Positions 11,486 to 22,320 of a stretch of 64,000 bases of DNA are shown in pieces (positions within the stretch are counted from its first letter, which is position 1; each line of letters begins with the position of its first letter). The stretch comes from Cristatella mucedo (taxonomy: Eukaryota > Bryozoa > Phylactolaemata > Cristatellidae). The stretch is taken from the NCBI GenBank assembly GCA_009760855.2, contig WPIO01000005.1, positions 3,186,501 through 3,250,500 on the forward strand, read 5' to 3'. The position numbers were made by a program, and so were the translations under genes. Below the pieces are notes generated by a model. The model made no database searches and was not told the DNA's origin. It worked only from the letters and a program-made list of their open reading frames with translations.

Positions 11486-11547
11486 ATTTGCTGCAAAGGA
11501 AACGCGATCGAGTGGCGAGTGGTATCATGCTTGATAAATAACACGAA
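11486..11547 (-). mobile_element. LINE-A (-) left part, split by a nested LINE-A (+)
   Basis: It matches the LINE-A 3' UTR in reverse (catttgctgcaaaggaaacg, gtatcatgcttgataaataa). The sequence that normally follows (acatggttaggg) reappears only at 12540. Confidence 0.75.
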
Positions 11548-12540
11548 TTTTCTAAAACAAAACGATGATAAAACTAACTTACTAGTTATGGGCAAACCCA
11601 GTGCAATTCAGAGATTGGAAAGGCTGGCTCTCAAAATTGGCTCTGCCAGCATATCTCCTGTTGAATCAGCTCGAAATCTAGGTGTCATATTCCAAAGCGA
11701 CCTCTCGTTAGACGACCATATCAGCTCCACGGTAAAATCTGCCTATTTTCAGCTTCATAACATTGCTAAAATTCGGGCTTCTTTAGATAAGGATACCACA
11801 TCTAAGTTGGTCCATGCATTCATGATATCTCGTCTCGACTTCTGCAACTCACTGCTTACTGGCCTACCAGCATGTGCGATCAGGCGATTGCAGCTGGTGC
11901 AAAACTCCGCAGCTAGGCTTGTCTGTCGTGAGCGTCGCAGTTGCTACATCACTCCACTTCTCGCCGACCTGCACTGGCTACCAGTCAAGCAACGGATTGA
12001 CTTCAAGGTTTTGTCGCTCACTTTTAGGTCCCTTCATTCTATGGCTCCAGCCTATCTCTCCGATATACTCCCCCATCAGGCCATGCATCGTACCACCAGC
12101 TTTTCGGAATCTAACAGTCTACAAATACCTCGTACAAACCTCAAATCCTTTGGAGACCGTGCATTTAGTTCGTATGCTCCCAAAGCCTGGAACTCACTCC
12201 CGACCTGCGTCAGAACATCCCCTGACGTGACCACATTTAAAAGGAACTTAAAAACACACCTATTTAGGACAGCATTTAGTGGGTCCCTGTGATTCGTCCT
12301 TCACGTGCCTATGCGTGCTGACACTGTGCATGCTGCCACTAACCACATTTGCAAGCTGACCCTGTCCATGTCACCCCTAACCATATTATTCATTTTGTTT
12401 GTTTTTCAAGCATGATTTTACTTACCATTCAATTGCATTTCCCTTTGCAGCAAATGTAAAGCGCCTAGAAAGAGATTAGGTTCTCTGAGGGCGCTTTATC
12501 AAGTGCATTATTATTACTATTATTATTATTATTATTATTA
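11548..12540 (+). mobile_element. LINE-A copy with an intact C-terminal ORF, nested
   Basis: The best-preserved LINE-A 3' part. The element-derived frame is open from about 11548 to 12292 and reads NDDKTNLLVMGKPSAIQRLE, then SARNLGVIFQSDLSLDDHIS, SRLDFCNSLLTGLP and [15 protein letters not shown]. It ends [11 protein letters not shown] with TGA. A 3' UTR of about 200 bases ends in gcgcctagaaagagattagg then ttctctgagggcgctttatc and an (ATT)n tail. The RT core is missing (5' truncation), so the copy cannot move by itself. The unbroken frame suggests recent insertion. Confidence 0.92.
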
Positions 12541-12724
12541 ACATGGTTAGGGATGACATTCACAGGGTCAGCATGTAAGTGTGGTTAGTGGGAGCATGCA
12601 ACAGTGTCAGCACGCATAAGCACGCAAAGCACGAATTGCAAAGACCCACTTAATGCTGTATAATAGGTGCGTTTTTAATTTTTTTCTTAATGTGGTCAAG
12701 TCAGGAGATGTCGTGACGGAAGTC
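12541..12724 (-). mobile_element. LINE-A (-) right part
   Basis: It continues the minus-strand LINE-A interrupted at 11547. It covers acatggttagggatgacatt through taatgtggtcaagtcaggag and stops at about 12724, where a different LINE begins. Confidence 0.75.
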
Positions 12725-13160
12725 GTTAAACCACGCCAGTGCCTCGTCTGCCAGACCGATCGTTGCTTTCAATCTTTCAAGTAGGATATCGTGACCAATG
12801 GTGTCGAACGCAGCTGATAGATCTAGTAACGTTAGGGCAGTGACATTCCCGTCAGCGTTGCTGCATAGGATGCCATTGGTTACGCGGAAGAGGTCAGTTT
12901 CAGTGGAGTGTTACCGCTTGAAACCCGATGGAAATGTTTCTGAAATTTCATTCTTTTTAATGTGTGCTACCAGCTGCTTAGCGAAAAAAATTTCAAGAAT
13001 CATTGACGAAAAAGGAAGAAGAAAAATGGGACGACAGTTCGCAAGGACCTCTGTATCTAATCCAGGCTTTTTAAGTATCGGTCTAAATATGGTCGATTTG
13101 AAAGACTGATTTGGCGTATGGCTCCCATCAGGAGAAACGTAGGCACCAATGACCACGGGA
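12725..13160 (-). mobile_element. LINE-C reverse transcriptase fragment
   Basis: From high to low coordinates on the minus strand: RPILKKPGLDTEVLANCRPI, SSMILEIFFAKQLVAHI, FPSGFKR, a stop, HSTETDLFRV, then TALTLLDLSAAFDTIGHDIL. These are RT motifs 0, 1, 2 and A of a non-LTR element. Only one stop interrupts about 145 codons. The sequence differs from LINE-A (for example SAAFDTIGHDIL against LAAFDTIDHNVL), so it is a different family. Confidence 0.85.
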
Positions 13161-14104
13161 AGAAGGTGCGCATATATATGAGCGAGAACTCAACCATTTC
13201 TCAGCAACAGCTTTGCAGATTAGCTAAACATACTTTTCGCTGGACAGCTGCCCGAATCAAGCTACGACCTCGCGTACTTTGGGTATCGACAAGAGCTATT
13301 TAGCGATGGATTCGGCTCAGACCCTCCACTGCAAACGACATCGCTAAATCATTAGTCTAGTTCTTGACACTGCATTAGCCTACTAGATAGTGCAATGCCA
13401 GGCTTGGCAATTTCTCCAGCTGGTAACCCAATACCCGAGAAAGGTTGTACCCTTCTGTAGGGCACCTAAGCCGGGGGTGGGCCGAGAGTCGATATATGAC
13501 AGGGCAAGCAGGAGAGGGGGTCTCCCGGCTGGGCAGAGTGTGCTCTTTGATTATCACCCGGATCGGCGGCCAGCGGTTTGGCTGCGGCCTTTTCAGTAGA
13601 AGTTCTCGGCTCGTACGTGCGTATCCTCAGGCTCGAATCTCCCTTGTGCAGTCACTTGTACTTCCGACGGACGCGCACTGCTATTCTTGGAATCGCGAAG
13701 CCGATTGCCATTGTGAAGTGCTGAAGCCGATTGGCCAACTCTCCTACGTTTTTGAGCGCTTGGAACCACCATTCTACGTCTCCTGTAGCTTTATTGTATC
13801 TGTGATTCTCCCTAGAGTATTGTGTAGCTTCCTCATACTCTGTGTGTTGCTTGCGCGTCTGCACTATAAAGTATAACCCGGGCTATATTACCTCCCGCGC
13901 GGCTAGGGTTTGGTCTAATTGGTTAGGAGAGGCCGAGTGAAAAATAGCGCTCCCTGTTATGTCCGTCCTATAAGGTAAACGATTTGACGAGCCTATAAGC
14001 ATATTTGCTTCCGGCGCACACCATTTTTCTCACGGCTGGTTTGAAAAACTTCTGAATGGCCATCATTTTAAAGTTGTCTTAGGGGGCACTGAGAGTCTGC
14101 GTCT
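13161..14104. other. intergenic, nothing recognised
   Basis: The 143-codon + frame at 13445-13876 shows no domain and no convincing splice context. Confidence 0.3.
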
Positions 14105-14277
14105 CCATAGGCTATGATGAAACACAAGGTAAGGCGGTTGCTTTTCGCGGCCTCGGTCCCGAGGTCGTGGGCTCGAATCCTGCCGTGGGCAATCGCTTAT
14201 TGCCAGTGCAAGCGGTGGTGATAGCCGGCAAAGCTCTTCTGTCGCTCTGCAAAAGAGGCTGCTAAATCAGCTAGTAT
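14105..14277 (+). mobile_element. SINE-A copy
   Basis: The tRNA head is worn (aacacaaggtaaggcggttg). It is followed by box-B-like GGGCTCGAATCC, the body gccagtgcaagcggtggtga and gctcttctgtcgctctgcaa, and the end gaggctgctaaatcagcta. Confidence 0.85.
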
Positions 14278-14299
14278 TTATTATTTATTATTATTTATA

Positions 14300-14800
14300 A
14301 GCGACGGACGCCTCAAGCGTAGCGACGTCTCCGCTTCGGGCGACTCCGGCCGCCGCCAGAACCTCGCGCGTTTTCTCCGCCATCGCCTCCAGGAAGTGAC
14401 GAAACCGTGCAGTCACCACCCGCCGCGGTTGCGCCGTCGCCTTTCTGCGAGCCCTTTTCCGTCACTCGCCTGAGTCCAAGCGCGGCCGCTGCTCCCCTAC
14501 TATTGGGCTTGCGAACGCCGCACGCACGCAGCGCGCGCACGTACGTACGCAGCTGAGCGTAATCTTCCTGCACTGCATCGGGAAGATTCGTGGCGAACGC
14601 GAAGGCACCGCCTTGCAGAAAGAGCGGCGGAAAATATTTCCCGGCGGCCGGGTCCATGCGATTCTGCTCGGATACTTGCAGCACACGGAAGGCGGCACTG
14701 CAAATGCTGACGCGATCGCCACTACGGTGCCTTCGTGAACTTCGCCTGAAAACATCGCAGGACCACACAAGAGACGTGCGCATTACGGACGAGGCTGGCC
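14300..14800 (-). other. CpG-rich block with a 163-codon minus-strand frame
   Basis: GC and CpG content jump sharply between a SINE-A and a LINE-A tail. The minus frame (14804-14313) includes MDPAAGKYFPPLFLQGGA and AVQEDYAQLRTYVRALRACG. It then has a low-complexity Gly/Arg tail ending RPKRRRRYA. It could be a first exon with its CpG island, an unrecognised mobile element, or an open frame kept open by GC content. I cannot identify it. Confidence 0.25.
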
Positions 14801-14802
14801 TC

Positions 14803-14847
<45 letters not shown>

Positions 14848-14945
14848 TACTTAATAAAGCGCCCTCAGAGAACTCAATCCCTTTCTAGGCGCTTTACATC
14901 TGCTGCAAAGGGAAACGCGATTGAATGGTGAGTAGTATCATGCTA
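14803..14945 (-). mobile_element. LINE-A 3'-tail fragment with (ATT)n
   Basis: An AAT tract of about 15 units (14803-14847) leads into the LINE-A end in reverse (gcgccctcagagaactcaat, gcgctttacatctgctgcaa). It is truncated after about 100 bases. Confidence 0.88.
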
Positions 14946-15275
14946 ATCTACCGTCTGGCATCAGATCGCATTAGTTCTAGCAAGTAACTGGCGGGAAATA
15001 AAAGGAACGAGACCCTCTCAACTGCGGCTATGGCTTCGAATGCTGTGGGGAAACCAAAAGCTAGAGCCGCTATTTATTGGACTTGCTGTGAAACTTGGGG
15101 GCTCCCATAGAAAAGACGAGCGAGCAGCATGGCCTGCCATTCCGTCAAAATACTACAGCTTGGATGGGTGGAATATTACTTGGAGAACGGTTGCAAATGG
15201 CGGATTCCGATACGAGCAGACGGCTGACCGCCAGATTTTTTTACTTTTGGAGCGTGCTCCGAGCCATTCCATTGA

Positions 15276-15524
15276 GTGCCTTCCGCTGCCGACGAACATT
15301 GGCTCGTGCTCGTGCTTCCTCCCGGGTCCTCACCGTCGAAAGTGCCCGATCCTCCAGATGCAGGAATTCTTGCCTCCATCAACATGTACCGGGCTTTCGA
15401 TTCACTCACTGGAAGCTTGATAAACGGATATAAACACTTCATGGATCAACTAACGGCAATGCCGCGGTGCTACCGTGCTCGGCAATCGATTGCTCCCAAT
15501 AAATTTGGTCTGGGCATTACTTGA
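15276..15524 (+). other. unidentified coding-like frame
   Basis: The frame reads DEHWLVLVLPPGSSPSKVPD, then GILASINMYRAFDSLTGSL and a stop after NKFGLGIT. It has protein-like composition but no ATG at the start, a TGA just upstream and no clear acceptor. It could be an exon or an element fragment. No family is recognised. Confidence 0.18.
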
Positions 15525-15887
15525 CCCTTATTGTCGTACTCGGCTACCCTCCGATAGTAGTGACAAGCTACTATTTCTTTTGCTACGGGAACTCGGCGTG
15601 AAAGTCGCAGACTTTGAAAAAAGCGGCGGAAGCTTGGAGAATTGACAGGTCTTCCCACTGCCGGAAAGAACCACATATCGAAATGAAGCAGAAAGTTAAG
15701 TACGCTTTCATGTTTATTCAAAATATATCGATCCGTGTCTTCTTGTCTGAAATTATTCTTGGTCTCTGTAAAAAAAATATTTTAGCTCTCGTTTTTATCC
15801 AAAACCTTGCTCATATTCGAAAACTGAAAGATCACAGAATGGGACGTCGTCACGGTTTTTTACGCGAATGGCCTTGTCTAGTCCGAT

Positions 15888-16142
15888 TTATTGAATAGAA
15901 GGATGCGCTGTAATCCAAAAACAGAAGGACACGCATTCAGAGGCACAAATAGGTAATACAGAAGAGCAGCACGAGCTCAGATAATGCAAAAAGAACTTGG
16001 CTGCCAAGTTGACACCTACTCGTCGCCGCGGCGGCAGCAGCGCATTCCTGCTCATCATCGCCGAATTAATTGAGTCGACCAGCCGCAAGTCGGTCACGTC
16101 CTGGGGGACGTTGGTTCGCATAGCCTTGGCCTTGGAGCACAT
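15888..16142 (-). other. unidentified coding-like frame, GC-rich
   Basis: The minus frame reads MCSKAKAMRTNVPQDVTDLR, then SINSAMMSRNALLPPRRRVG and KFFLHYLSSC. GC rises locally at 15990-16150. It has no upstream exon, no poly(A) signal and no family match that I can recognise. Confidence 0.18.
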
Positions 16143-16180
16143 AGAACCGATATGCTCTTATCATGGCGATCTCCAAATGT

Positions 16181-16325
16181 AATAATAATAATAATAATAT
16201 TGCACTTGATAAAGCGCCCTCAGAGAACTTAATCTCTTTCTAGGCGCTTTACATTTGCTGCAAAGTGATATGCAATAGAATAGTAAGTAAAATCATGCTT
16301 GAAAAACAAACAAAATAAATAATGT
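16181..16325 (-). mobile_element. LINE-A 3'-tail fragment
   Basis: (AAT)n at 16181-16199 is followed by gcgccctcagagaacttaat, gcgctttacatttgctgcaa and atcatgcttgaaaaacaaac. Confidence 0.88.
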
Positions 16326-16560
16326 ACTCGTGCATCAGTTGCTCTAAGGTTGACCTGACAGTTAGCCTTAGACGAGGCCCGGAAGTACAGCGGCACGTCC
16401 CGTCGCACGAGCGGATGCATATTTAAGTACACAAAACTGTTCAGTCGGCGCTGTCACAAGCTTCTCGGCTAGTTTACAATTGCTTAGATGAGCTAGATTA
16501 AGACTTCACAAGGAGGACTTTGCGCCTGGCTTAAATCGCACTACGAGTCTTCAGGCTTAG

Positions 16561-16671
16561 GTGTACAGAAAGGTGAAAGGTGTACAGAAAGGTGAAAGGT
16601 GTACAGAAAGGTGAAAGGTGTACAGAAAGGTGAAAGGTGTACAGAAAGGTGAAAGGTGTATAGAAAGGTGA
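16561..16671. repeat. 19-bp minisatellite, about 6 units
   Basis: Unit gtgtacagaaaggtgaaag in tandem. The first five units are identical; the last has one change (gtgtatag) and then degrades. Confidence 0.97.
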
Positions 16672-17338
16672 CCGTCTGCGGGCTGCGGCTTTCCCATGAA
16701 GGACACTGGCTAGCTCGATCGGAACTTTGAAAGCGCTAGTTAGTCTGAAACCACGTAAATCCTTGAAGATTGAGAAAGTCGTTTGTCACAGTGAACTTCA
16801 AAAGCAGATCAATGATAGTTATGAAGTTTTACTTAAAAAAGACTAAGCTGCTAGCGTAGACATCGAACCCCCACAGACATAAGCCAGTGAATGATTTGCC
16901 AATCACCTTCTTGTCTCCGGATATGGAAAGCCGCGATTGGAACGCTTTCGGAATAAAAAGATGCACACTATAAAAGCAGCTTTAACAGTTCTTGTGAAGA
17001 CAATGACTCAAGTATTACTTGCAAATTAACTTGCAATTGGTTAATGTAAACAAATGATTTTACAGTCAGTTTTCATCAGTTAGCTTTCACAAACGTTATA
17101 TGCTGCTTAATAGCAATAATAATAAGAATAATAACAAAACAATACTGGTATAGCACTATAAGAGAACTAAATTAAAGAATAATTTCTTAGGGAGCAATAG
17201 TACGAACAAGTTCTGACGTCGTTGCAGGTTTTTCTGACGAACGTGCTCGCGTGATTGCAGATTATAGCGTACATAACCTAGAGCGTTGCTCTAGCCATGC
17301 TAGTCCCATCTGAAAACAACATGACTGCCACTCCAGGA
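16672..17338. other. intergenic, nothing recognised
   Basis: AT-rich sequence without an exon or repeat family I can support. Confidence 0.35.
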
Positions 17339-18283
17339 GAAATAATAATAATGTACTTGATAAAGCGCCCTCAGAGAACTCAATCTCTTTCTAGGCGCTT
17401 TACATTTGCTGCAAAGTGAAATGCAATTGAATGGTAAGTAAAATCATGCCTAAAAATCAAACAAAATGAATAATATGGTTAGGGGTGACATGGACAGGGT
17501 CAGCTTGCAAATGTGGTTAGTGGCAGCATGAACAGTGTCAGCACGCATAGGCACGTGAAGGACGAATCACAGGGACCCACTAAATGCTGTCCTAAATAGG
17601 TGTGTTTTTAAGTTCCTTTTAAATGTGGTCACGTCAGAGGATGTTCTGACGCAAGTCGGGAGTGAGTTCCAGGCTTTGGGAGCATACGAACTAAATGCAC
17701 GGTCTCCAAAGGATTTGAGGTTTGTACGAGGTATTTCTAGACTGTTGGATTCCGAAAAGCAGGTGGTACGATGCATGGCCTGATGGGGGAGTATATCGGA
17801 GAGATAGGCTGGAGCCATAGAATGAAGGGACCTAAAAGTGAGCGACAAAACCTTGAAGTCAATCCATTGCTTGACTGGTAGCCAGTGCAGGTCGGTGAGA
17901 AGTGGAGTAATGTGGCAACTGCGACGCTCACGACAGACAAGCCTAGCTGCGGAGTTTTGCACCAGCTGCAATCGCCTGATCGCACATGCTGGTAGGCCAG
18001 TAAGCAGTGAGTTGCAGAAGTCGAGACGAGATGTCACGAATGCATGGACCAACTTAGATGTGGTATCCTTATCTAAAGAAGCCCGAATTTTAGCAATATT
18101 ATGAAGCTGAAAATAGGCAGATTTTACCGTGGAGCTGATATGGTCGTCTAACGAGAGGTCGCTTTGGAATATGACACCTAGATTTCGAGCTGATTCGACA
18201 GGAGATATGCTGGCAGAGCCAATTTTGAGCGTCAGCCTTTCCAATTTCTGAATCACACTGGGTTTGCCCATAACTAGTAACAC
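17339..18283 (-). mobile_element. LINE-A copy, 5'-truncated, C-terminal ORF open
   Basis: The minus strand has an open element-derived frame from 18283 to 17567 with LLVMGKPSVIQKLERL, SARNLGVIFQSDLSLDDHIS, SRLDFCNSLLTGLP and [11 protein letters not shown]. The 3' UTR and tail follow (gcgcctagaaagagattgag). The element stops abruptly at ttactagttatggg. Upstream codons of the same open frame (to 18337) are flank, not LINE. Confidence 0.92.
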
Positions 18284-18535
18284 ATCGAAAAGGCGGTCCC
18301 GACCAATATAAAGTGCCGTTACGTACAATATAGTCATTTACCTAATTCTTAGGCCTGGTTAACACTTTCCTGGAATTAGGGTCTGCCGGAGCTTTCGTAG
18401 GGGGGGCTAAAGACTAAACAGATATACTGCTCACGTGGCCTCGCAGCAGTCCGTGGCTAGAGCAACTAGGCAAGACATGGCTGTATGCTAGCATCCTTAG
18501 TTAAAGGTGAACTGCTTCAGCAGCCTTAACGGGCT

Positions 18536-19010
18536 TACGTGCTTACGCTGACCCAAGAGGCCACCCACCGCGGCTTGGCTCCGTCGTACCCAGCTCAGCT
18601 GTTGAATTAGTTTCAGCCTCCTCCTCTTGCCCTCAGATCTTACATGGACAAGAAAATCATTAGCTATTCCATTCCTCCACTTAAAGACCGATGGCGACAG
18701 AAGCTCTGCAAGTCTTGTACTGTGGAACTCACTTCCATAATGCTTAGGCAACGACATTTATTCTTCTGCTGCCGAGTGTGGCCCATCCTTTCCAGCTTTC
18801 CCGAGCTGCTGCCTCCACGTTACTCACTACCACCACTGCCCTCCTGACTCAGCTATGCTTCTCATTTTCTCTTAGTTACGTGAGATTAAGCCTGTTGTCT
18901 ACTAAATGCGTACGCAAAGCCGCTTAGACTTTGAGTGCGCTATGAACAACTCTCCTGCCTAACATCCCCAAAAACTAGGTGAAATTACAGGCGGAGGTAC
19001 AGCGGCTACT
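18536..19010 (+). mobile_element. LINE-B 3' part
   Basis: It shows the LINE-B C-terminal region (cgcggcttggctccgtcgta encodes GLAPS-like residues, and tgtggaactcacttcc encodes LWNSLP with damage). The 3' UTR is agccgcttagactttgagtg and the tail aattacaggcggaggtacag. Frames are broken. Confidence 0.75.
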
Positions 19011-19029
19011 AACGCCGCTATCAGTGAGC

Positions 19030-19115
19030 CATAAAGAGTCAACCCGCTGCTGAACTCGAGCCCGGGACCTGGGTCGTGAAGAGCGAGCACTTTATCCCAT
19101 GGCCAAGATCTACCG
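19030..19115 (-). mobile_element. SINE-A head fragment
   Basis: The reverse complement has a box-A-like ggccatgggataaagtgctc, then cttcacgacccaggtcccgg and gctcgagttcagcagcggg. Only the tRNA-like head remains. Confidence 0.6.
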
Positions 19116-20572
19116 AGTATGGCCAGTTGCTAGGGTTTTTATCTACATGCCATCGCAGTTAAGCAGCCTACGGAAGCTTGACAAGAGAATTCTCCCGGAA
19201 ATCTCTTATCCGAAGCGTCACGTGAGAGATTGAGTTTGACCTAGAGCTTGACCTGAATGGGCGCCTTACGAAACGCTAAGGAGCAACCTTCTAGGCCCGG
19301 TGGTCATCCTGTGCAGACAGATCGTGAAGCTTTGTGTCAAAAGGTGCACCACGCGGCAAGCCCCGTAAGCCTAAACTAGGTTAACATTCACTAGCTTCTT
19401 GACATTAAAGGGCAGCCTTTTCTGAAAGCATACTCCGATGCTGTGCTCCGAAGACTCAAGTAGGAAATGAGCATCTCAACTTTCCAAAACGAATGGGTAT
19501 ACCAGTGGGCGGAGTCAGGGGCAGGGGGCATACCCTCCCTCCCAGTGGACAGCGAGCTAGGACGCCACTTGATACTGAGCCCTGCTACCGACACCAACGA
19601 ATAAAACGTCTCAATACTACGCAGTGAGTAATGCCGAGTTCTCGTTGAGTAAACATTGTGATTTTAAGCTTTAATTTATTTTTTACTAATTTCGGGTCTA
19701 GCCACACCTACTTTGAAATCTTGCGGGTTTTGCCCCTAAATTAGAATGTTGCCTGTCTTGCCTCCTCGGTGATAATTCCAATACACCCGAACCTGCGCCC
19801 GGTGAACCTACGTACCAAATCTACAAATATCAGCAACCTCAAACAGCAGCAACGGCGCCGAAGCCACCAACCACCCAGGTTGTATAGCCCTCTACAAATC
19901 GCACCTCCTAACGTTTGGGGAGAGCATACAGCTTCAATCGAAAGGCGCCGCGCCACTCGGGTCCGGTCTAAAAGTGAACGCGTGCATCCTAGCACGAAGA
20001 GCCCGACGCCGCGCGCCCAAGGTCCACCGCCCGACACGCCTCTTTGGAGAAGTCTACAAAAGAATAATTTACAGCAAGTTGACAAGTACGATTTCTCCTA
20101 CATAGCAGCGATAGTCTCTCTGGAAACTGACCCCCAAGCTTTAATGCCAAATGCGTGCCTCGCTGGCATCCTATCTAACATTGTCTGAAAGAAAGGTTGA
20201 TTCCCTTTAGCGAAACAAGACCAGTTGAATCCGAACCGCCGGGTGAACCGCTGCTGGAGATCCTCTCTCAGCCTAAGGTAACTCTTCCCTGGTCTCAGCC
20301 TAGTAGCCAAAGGAAAGAGCCTCCAAGGAGCGAGATACTAAAGGGATCACTTTCCGCAATAGCGGGGCTTAGACGACTGTCCATTCGAATAGGATAGTCC
20401 AGACTCCCCTGTTTAGCCAGATTAATGGGGGGGGGCTTTAGCCGTCCAGCCTCATCCCTACGCTCTTTCTTACGGTTGCCCCGTAGATCCACTTCATTGA
20501 ATAACCGTTGTGATATTTAAAATGTAAAATTTCTCATTAAAAGAGGACCAGTTTATTTTTCTGCTAAATGTC
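19116..20572. other. intergenic, nothing recognised
   Basis: The 139-codon + frame at 19769-20188 is open but low in domain-like content, and I do not call it. Confidence 0.3.
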
Positions 20573-20732
20573 CGCCCTAGAGGTAGGGTGCTCGTTCTTC
20601 ATAAACCGGGTCGTCGGTTCGAGTCCTGCAGTGCGAAATCCTTTACTCTCGACTGCAATTGGTAGGGATAGCCGCTAAGATTCTTCTTCTGCTATATAAA
20701 TGAGGCTGTTGAATCAGCTAACTTTTAGTTTT
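20573..20732 (+). mobile_element. SINE-A copy, degenerate
   Basis: Head gccctagaggtagggtgctc, box-B-like CGGTTCGAGTCC, and the end gaggctgttgaatcagctaa. Confidence 0.8.
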
Positions 20733-21269
20733 TTATTTTTTGTGCGCAGCCGAGATGAAAGTTGCTCGGGAAGAACTCGGTGATTATTTGCACTGCTGTC
20801 AGTGGTTTCATACAAAAGACACTTGAGTGAATAGCGGCTGACTAGCCAAGGTATAGTATTAAAACATTAAAGCATGAAAGTTCGTGCGAGGATCTAGAGT
20901 TGCAATACTCTGCAAAGTCCCACTGTTATTTCTTCTCAGAGAATTTCCTTATCCCAGCGTCTTTAAAGATTGCAGGGAAAAACCTTTTATTATGTAAGTC
21001 ATTTCAGAACAGAAGGTACGCGAACTAACGTGCTAGAGGTCCTCGTAGTTTTGAAAATGAGATCAGCACTTACATGCTGGCGGAAATGGGGCAGACTTGA
21101 TGATTGATATTGAAAGCCAATAAAGATGATGAGGAATCCAGCAGGGATGCTACATTGCGAATGGACTCTTACGGTCTCATAAATCTTGCCGACAAGAAAA
21201 TGCGAATGATGATATGTTTGGTTTTAATAATGACAATCTGCATGGCAACGACGACAGGAATGTCGCTGC

Positions 21270-21937
21270 CCTAACTCTGCTAGATCTTTCCGATCCCTCT
21301 CCAAGATTAGGAGCTGTCTCCAACTGTTTCAAGTAAAACGTTTAACTAGCTCCTTAGTTCTGTCTCGGCTTGATTATTGTAATTCTCTTTTGGCTGGGCT
21401 GCCAAAGAAAGCTATTAGGCCACTGTAGCTGACTATGAATATGGCTGAAAGGCTAGTCTTCAAATCCCAGCGGCTTGAGCACGTGTCTCTTTTGCTAAAA
21501 GAGCTAGGAAGGATGCCGGTTGCGCAACGGATATAGAGCAAAGTTCTTACGCTGACCCACAAGGCCCGCCACGGCTTGGCTCCTTCGTACCTAGCTGAAC
21601 TGCTGCATCAGTTTCAGCCTCTTCGCGCCCTCAGGTCCTGTGTGGACGATGAATTAGCTTTTCCACTCCTCCGCTTAAAGATCGTTGGCCACAGAAGCTT
21701 TAGGTCTGCAGGTTCTAGACTGTGGAACTCGCTTCCCTTCCACAATTCTTACGAAACAACAACTACTCTCCTACTGCCGACTACGGTTCATCGTTTTCAG
21801 TGGTCCTGAGCTGCTACTTCCATGCTACTCACTACCTCAACAGCTCTCCTGACTCTGCTATGCTTTCCACTTTCTCTTTGTTGTGTGAGACGAAGTCTGT
21901 TAGCTACCGAATGCGTACCGAAAGCCGCTTAGGCAGT
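21270..21937 (+). mobile_element. LINE-B C-terminal region, first part
   Basis: A decayed element frame includes [15 protein letters not shown]-like residues near 21360-21405. The frame at 21576-21760 reads HGLAPSYLAELLHQF-like residues, PLLRLKIVGHRSFR and SRLWNSLP. This is the usual C-terminal region of CR1/L2-like ORF2. It is interrupted at about 21938 by a GC-rich insertion. Confidence 0.8.
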
Positions 21938-22238
21938 GAGCGTGTGGGCGTGCGATCGCCGTCACGTGGTTCCGCCCCCAGCCAACGTTCTGTCCGCCCA
22001 ACGGGAACGCTCCTTGCCGGCACGTGACTCGTTCCTTGCCGCGCAATTCACTTTCTGCTTGTGCGTCGGCCTGCACGCACGCTATCCACTCTCTTCTCTC
22101 TCCTAACACCTCGTGCTCCGGAGCAGCACGCACGACGGCTGCTAGATCGTATAATACAGCCGTCGTCGACAACGCTTGTGGGGGGCTTCGCTCTTCATCG
22201 CGCCGCCATCGCGCGCCCGCGAGCCCCTACAAGTGTGC
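21938..22238. mobile_element. GC-rich insertion in LINE-B, possible solo LTR
   Basis: About 300 bases of CpG-rich sequence replace nothing: LINE-B stops at agccgctta and resumes at gtgtgctgtacaatag, the counterpart of gagtgcgctatgaacaac in other copies. The block has a TATA-like cgtataata and ends ccctaca. AGTG occurs at both edges and could be a 4-bp target duplication. There is no coding sequence. Confidence 0.4.
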
Positions 22239-22320
22239 TGTACAATAGTCGCCTGGGTAACTCCTACATGGTCCCTATGACTGTGTGGAGTTACAGACGG
22301 AGATACATTACATTACACGT
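22239..22320 (+). mobile_element. LINE-B 3' tail, second part
   Basis: It continues the LINE-B at 21270: gcctgggtaactcctacatg, then gtgtggagttacagacggag and the tail atacattacattac. Confidence 0.8.

Noticed and set aside
16561-16671. CRISPR-like array
   Set aside because: The repeats are directly adjacent without spacers, and the DNA is eukaryotic; it is a minisatellite.
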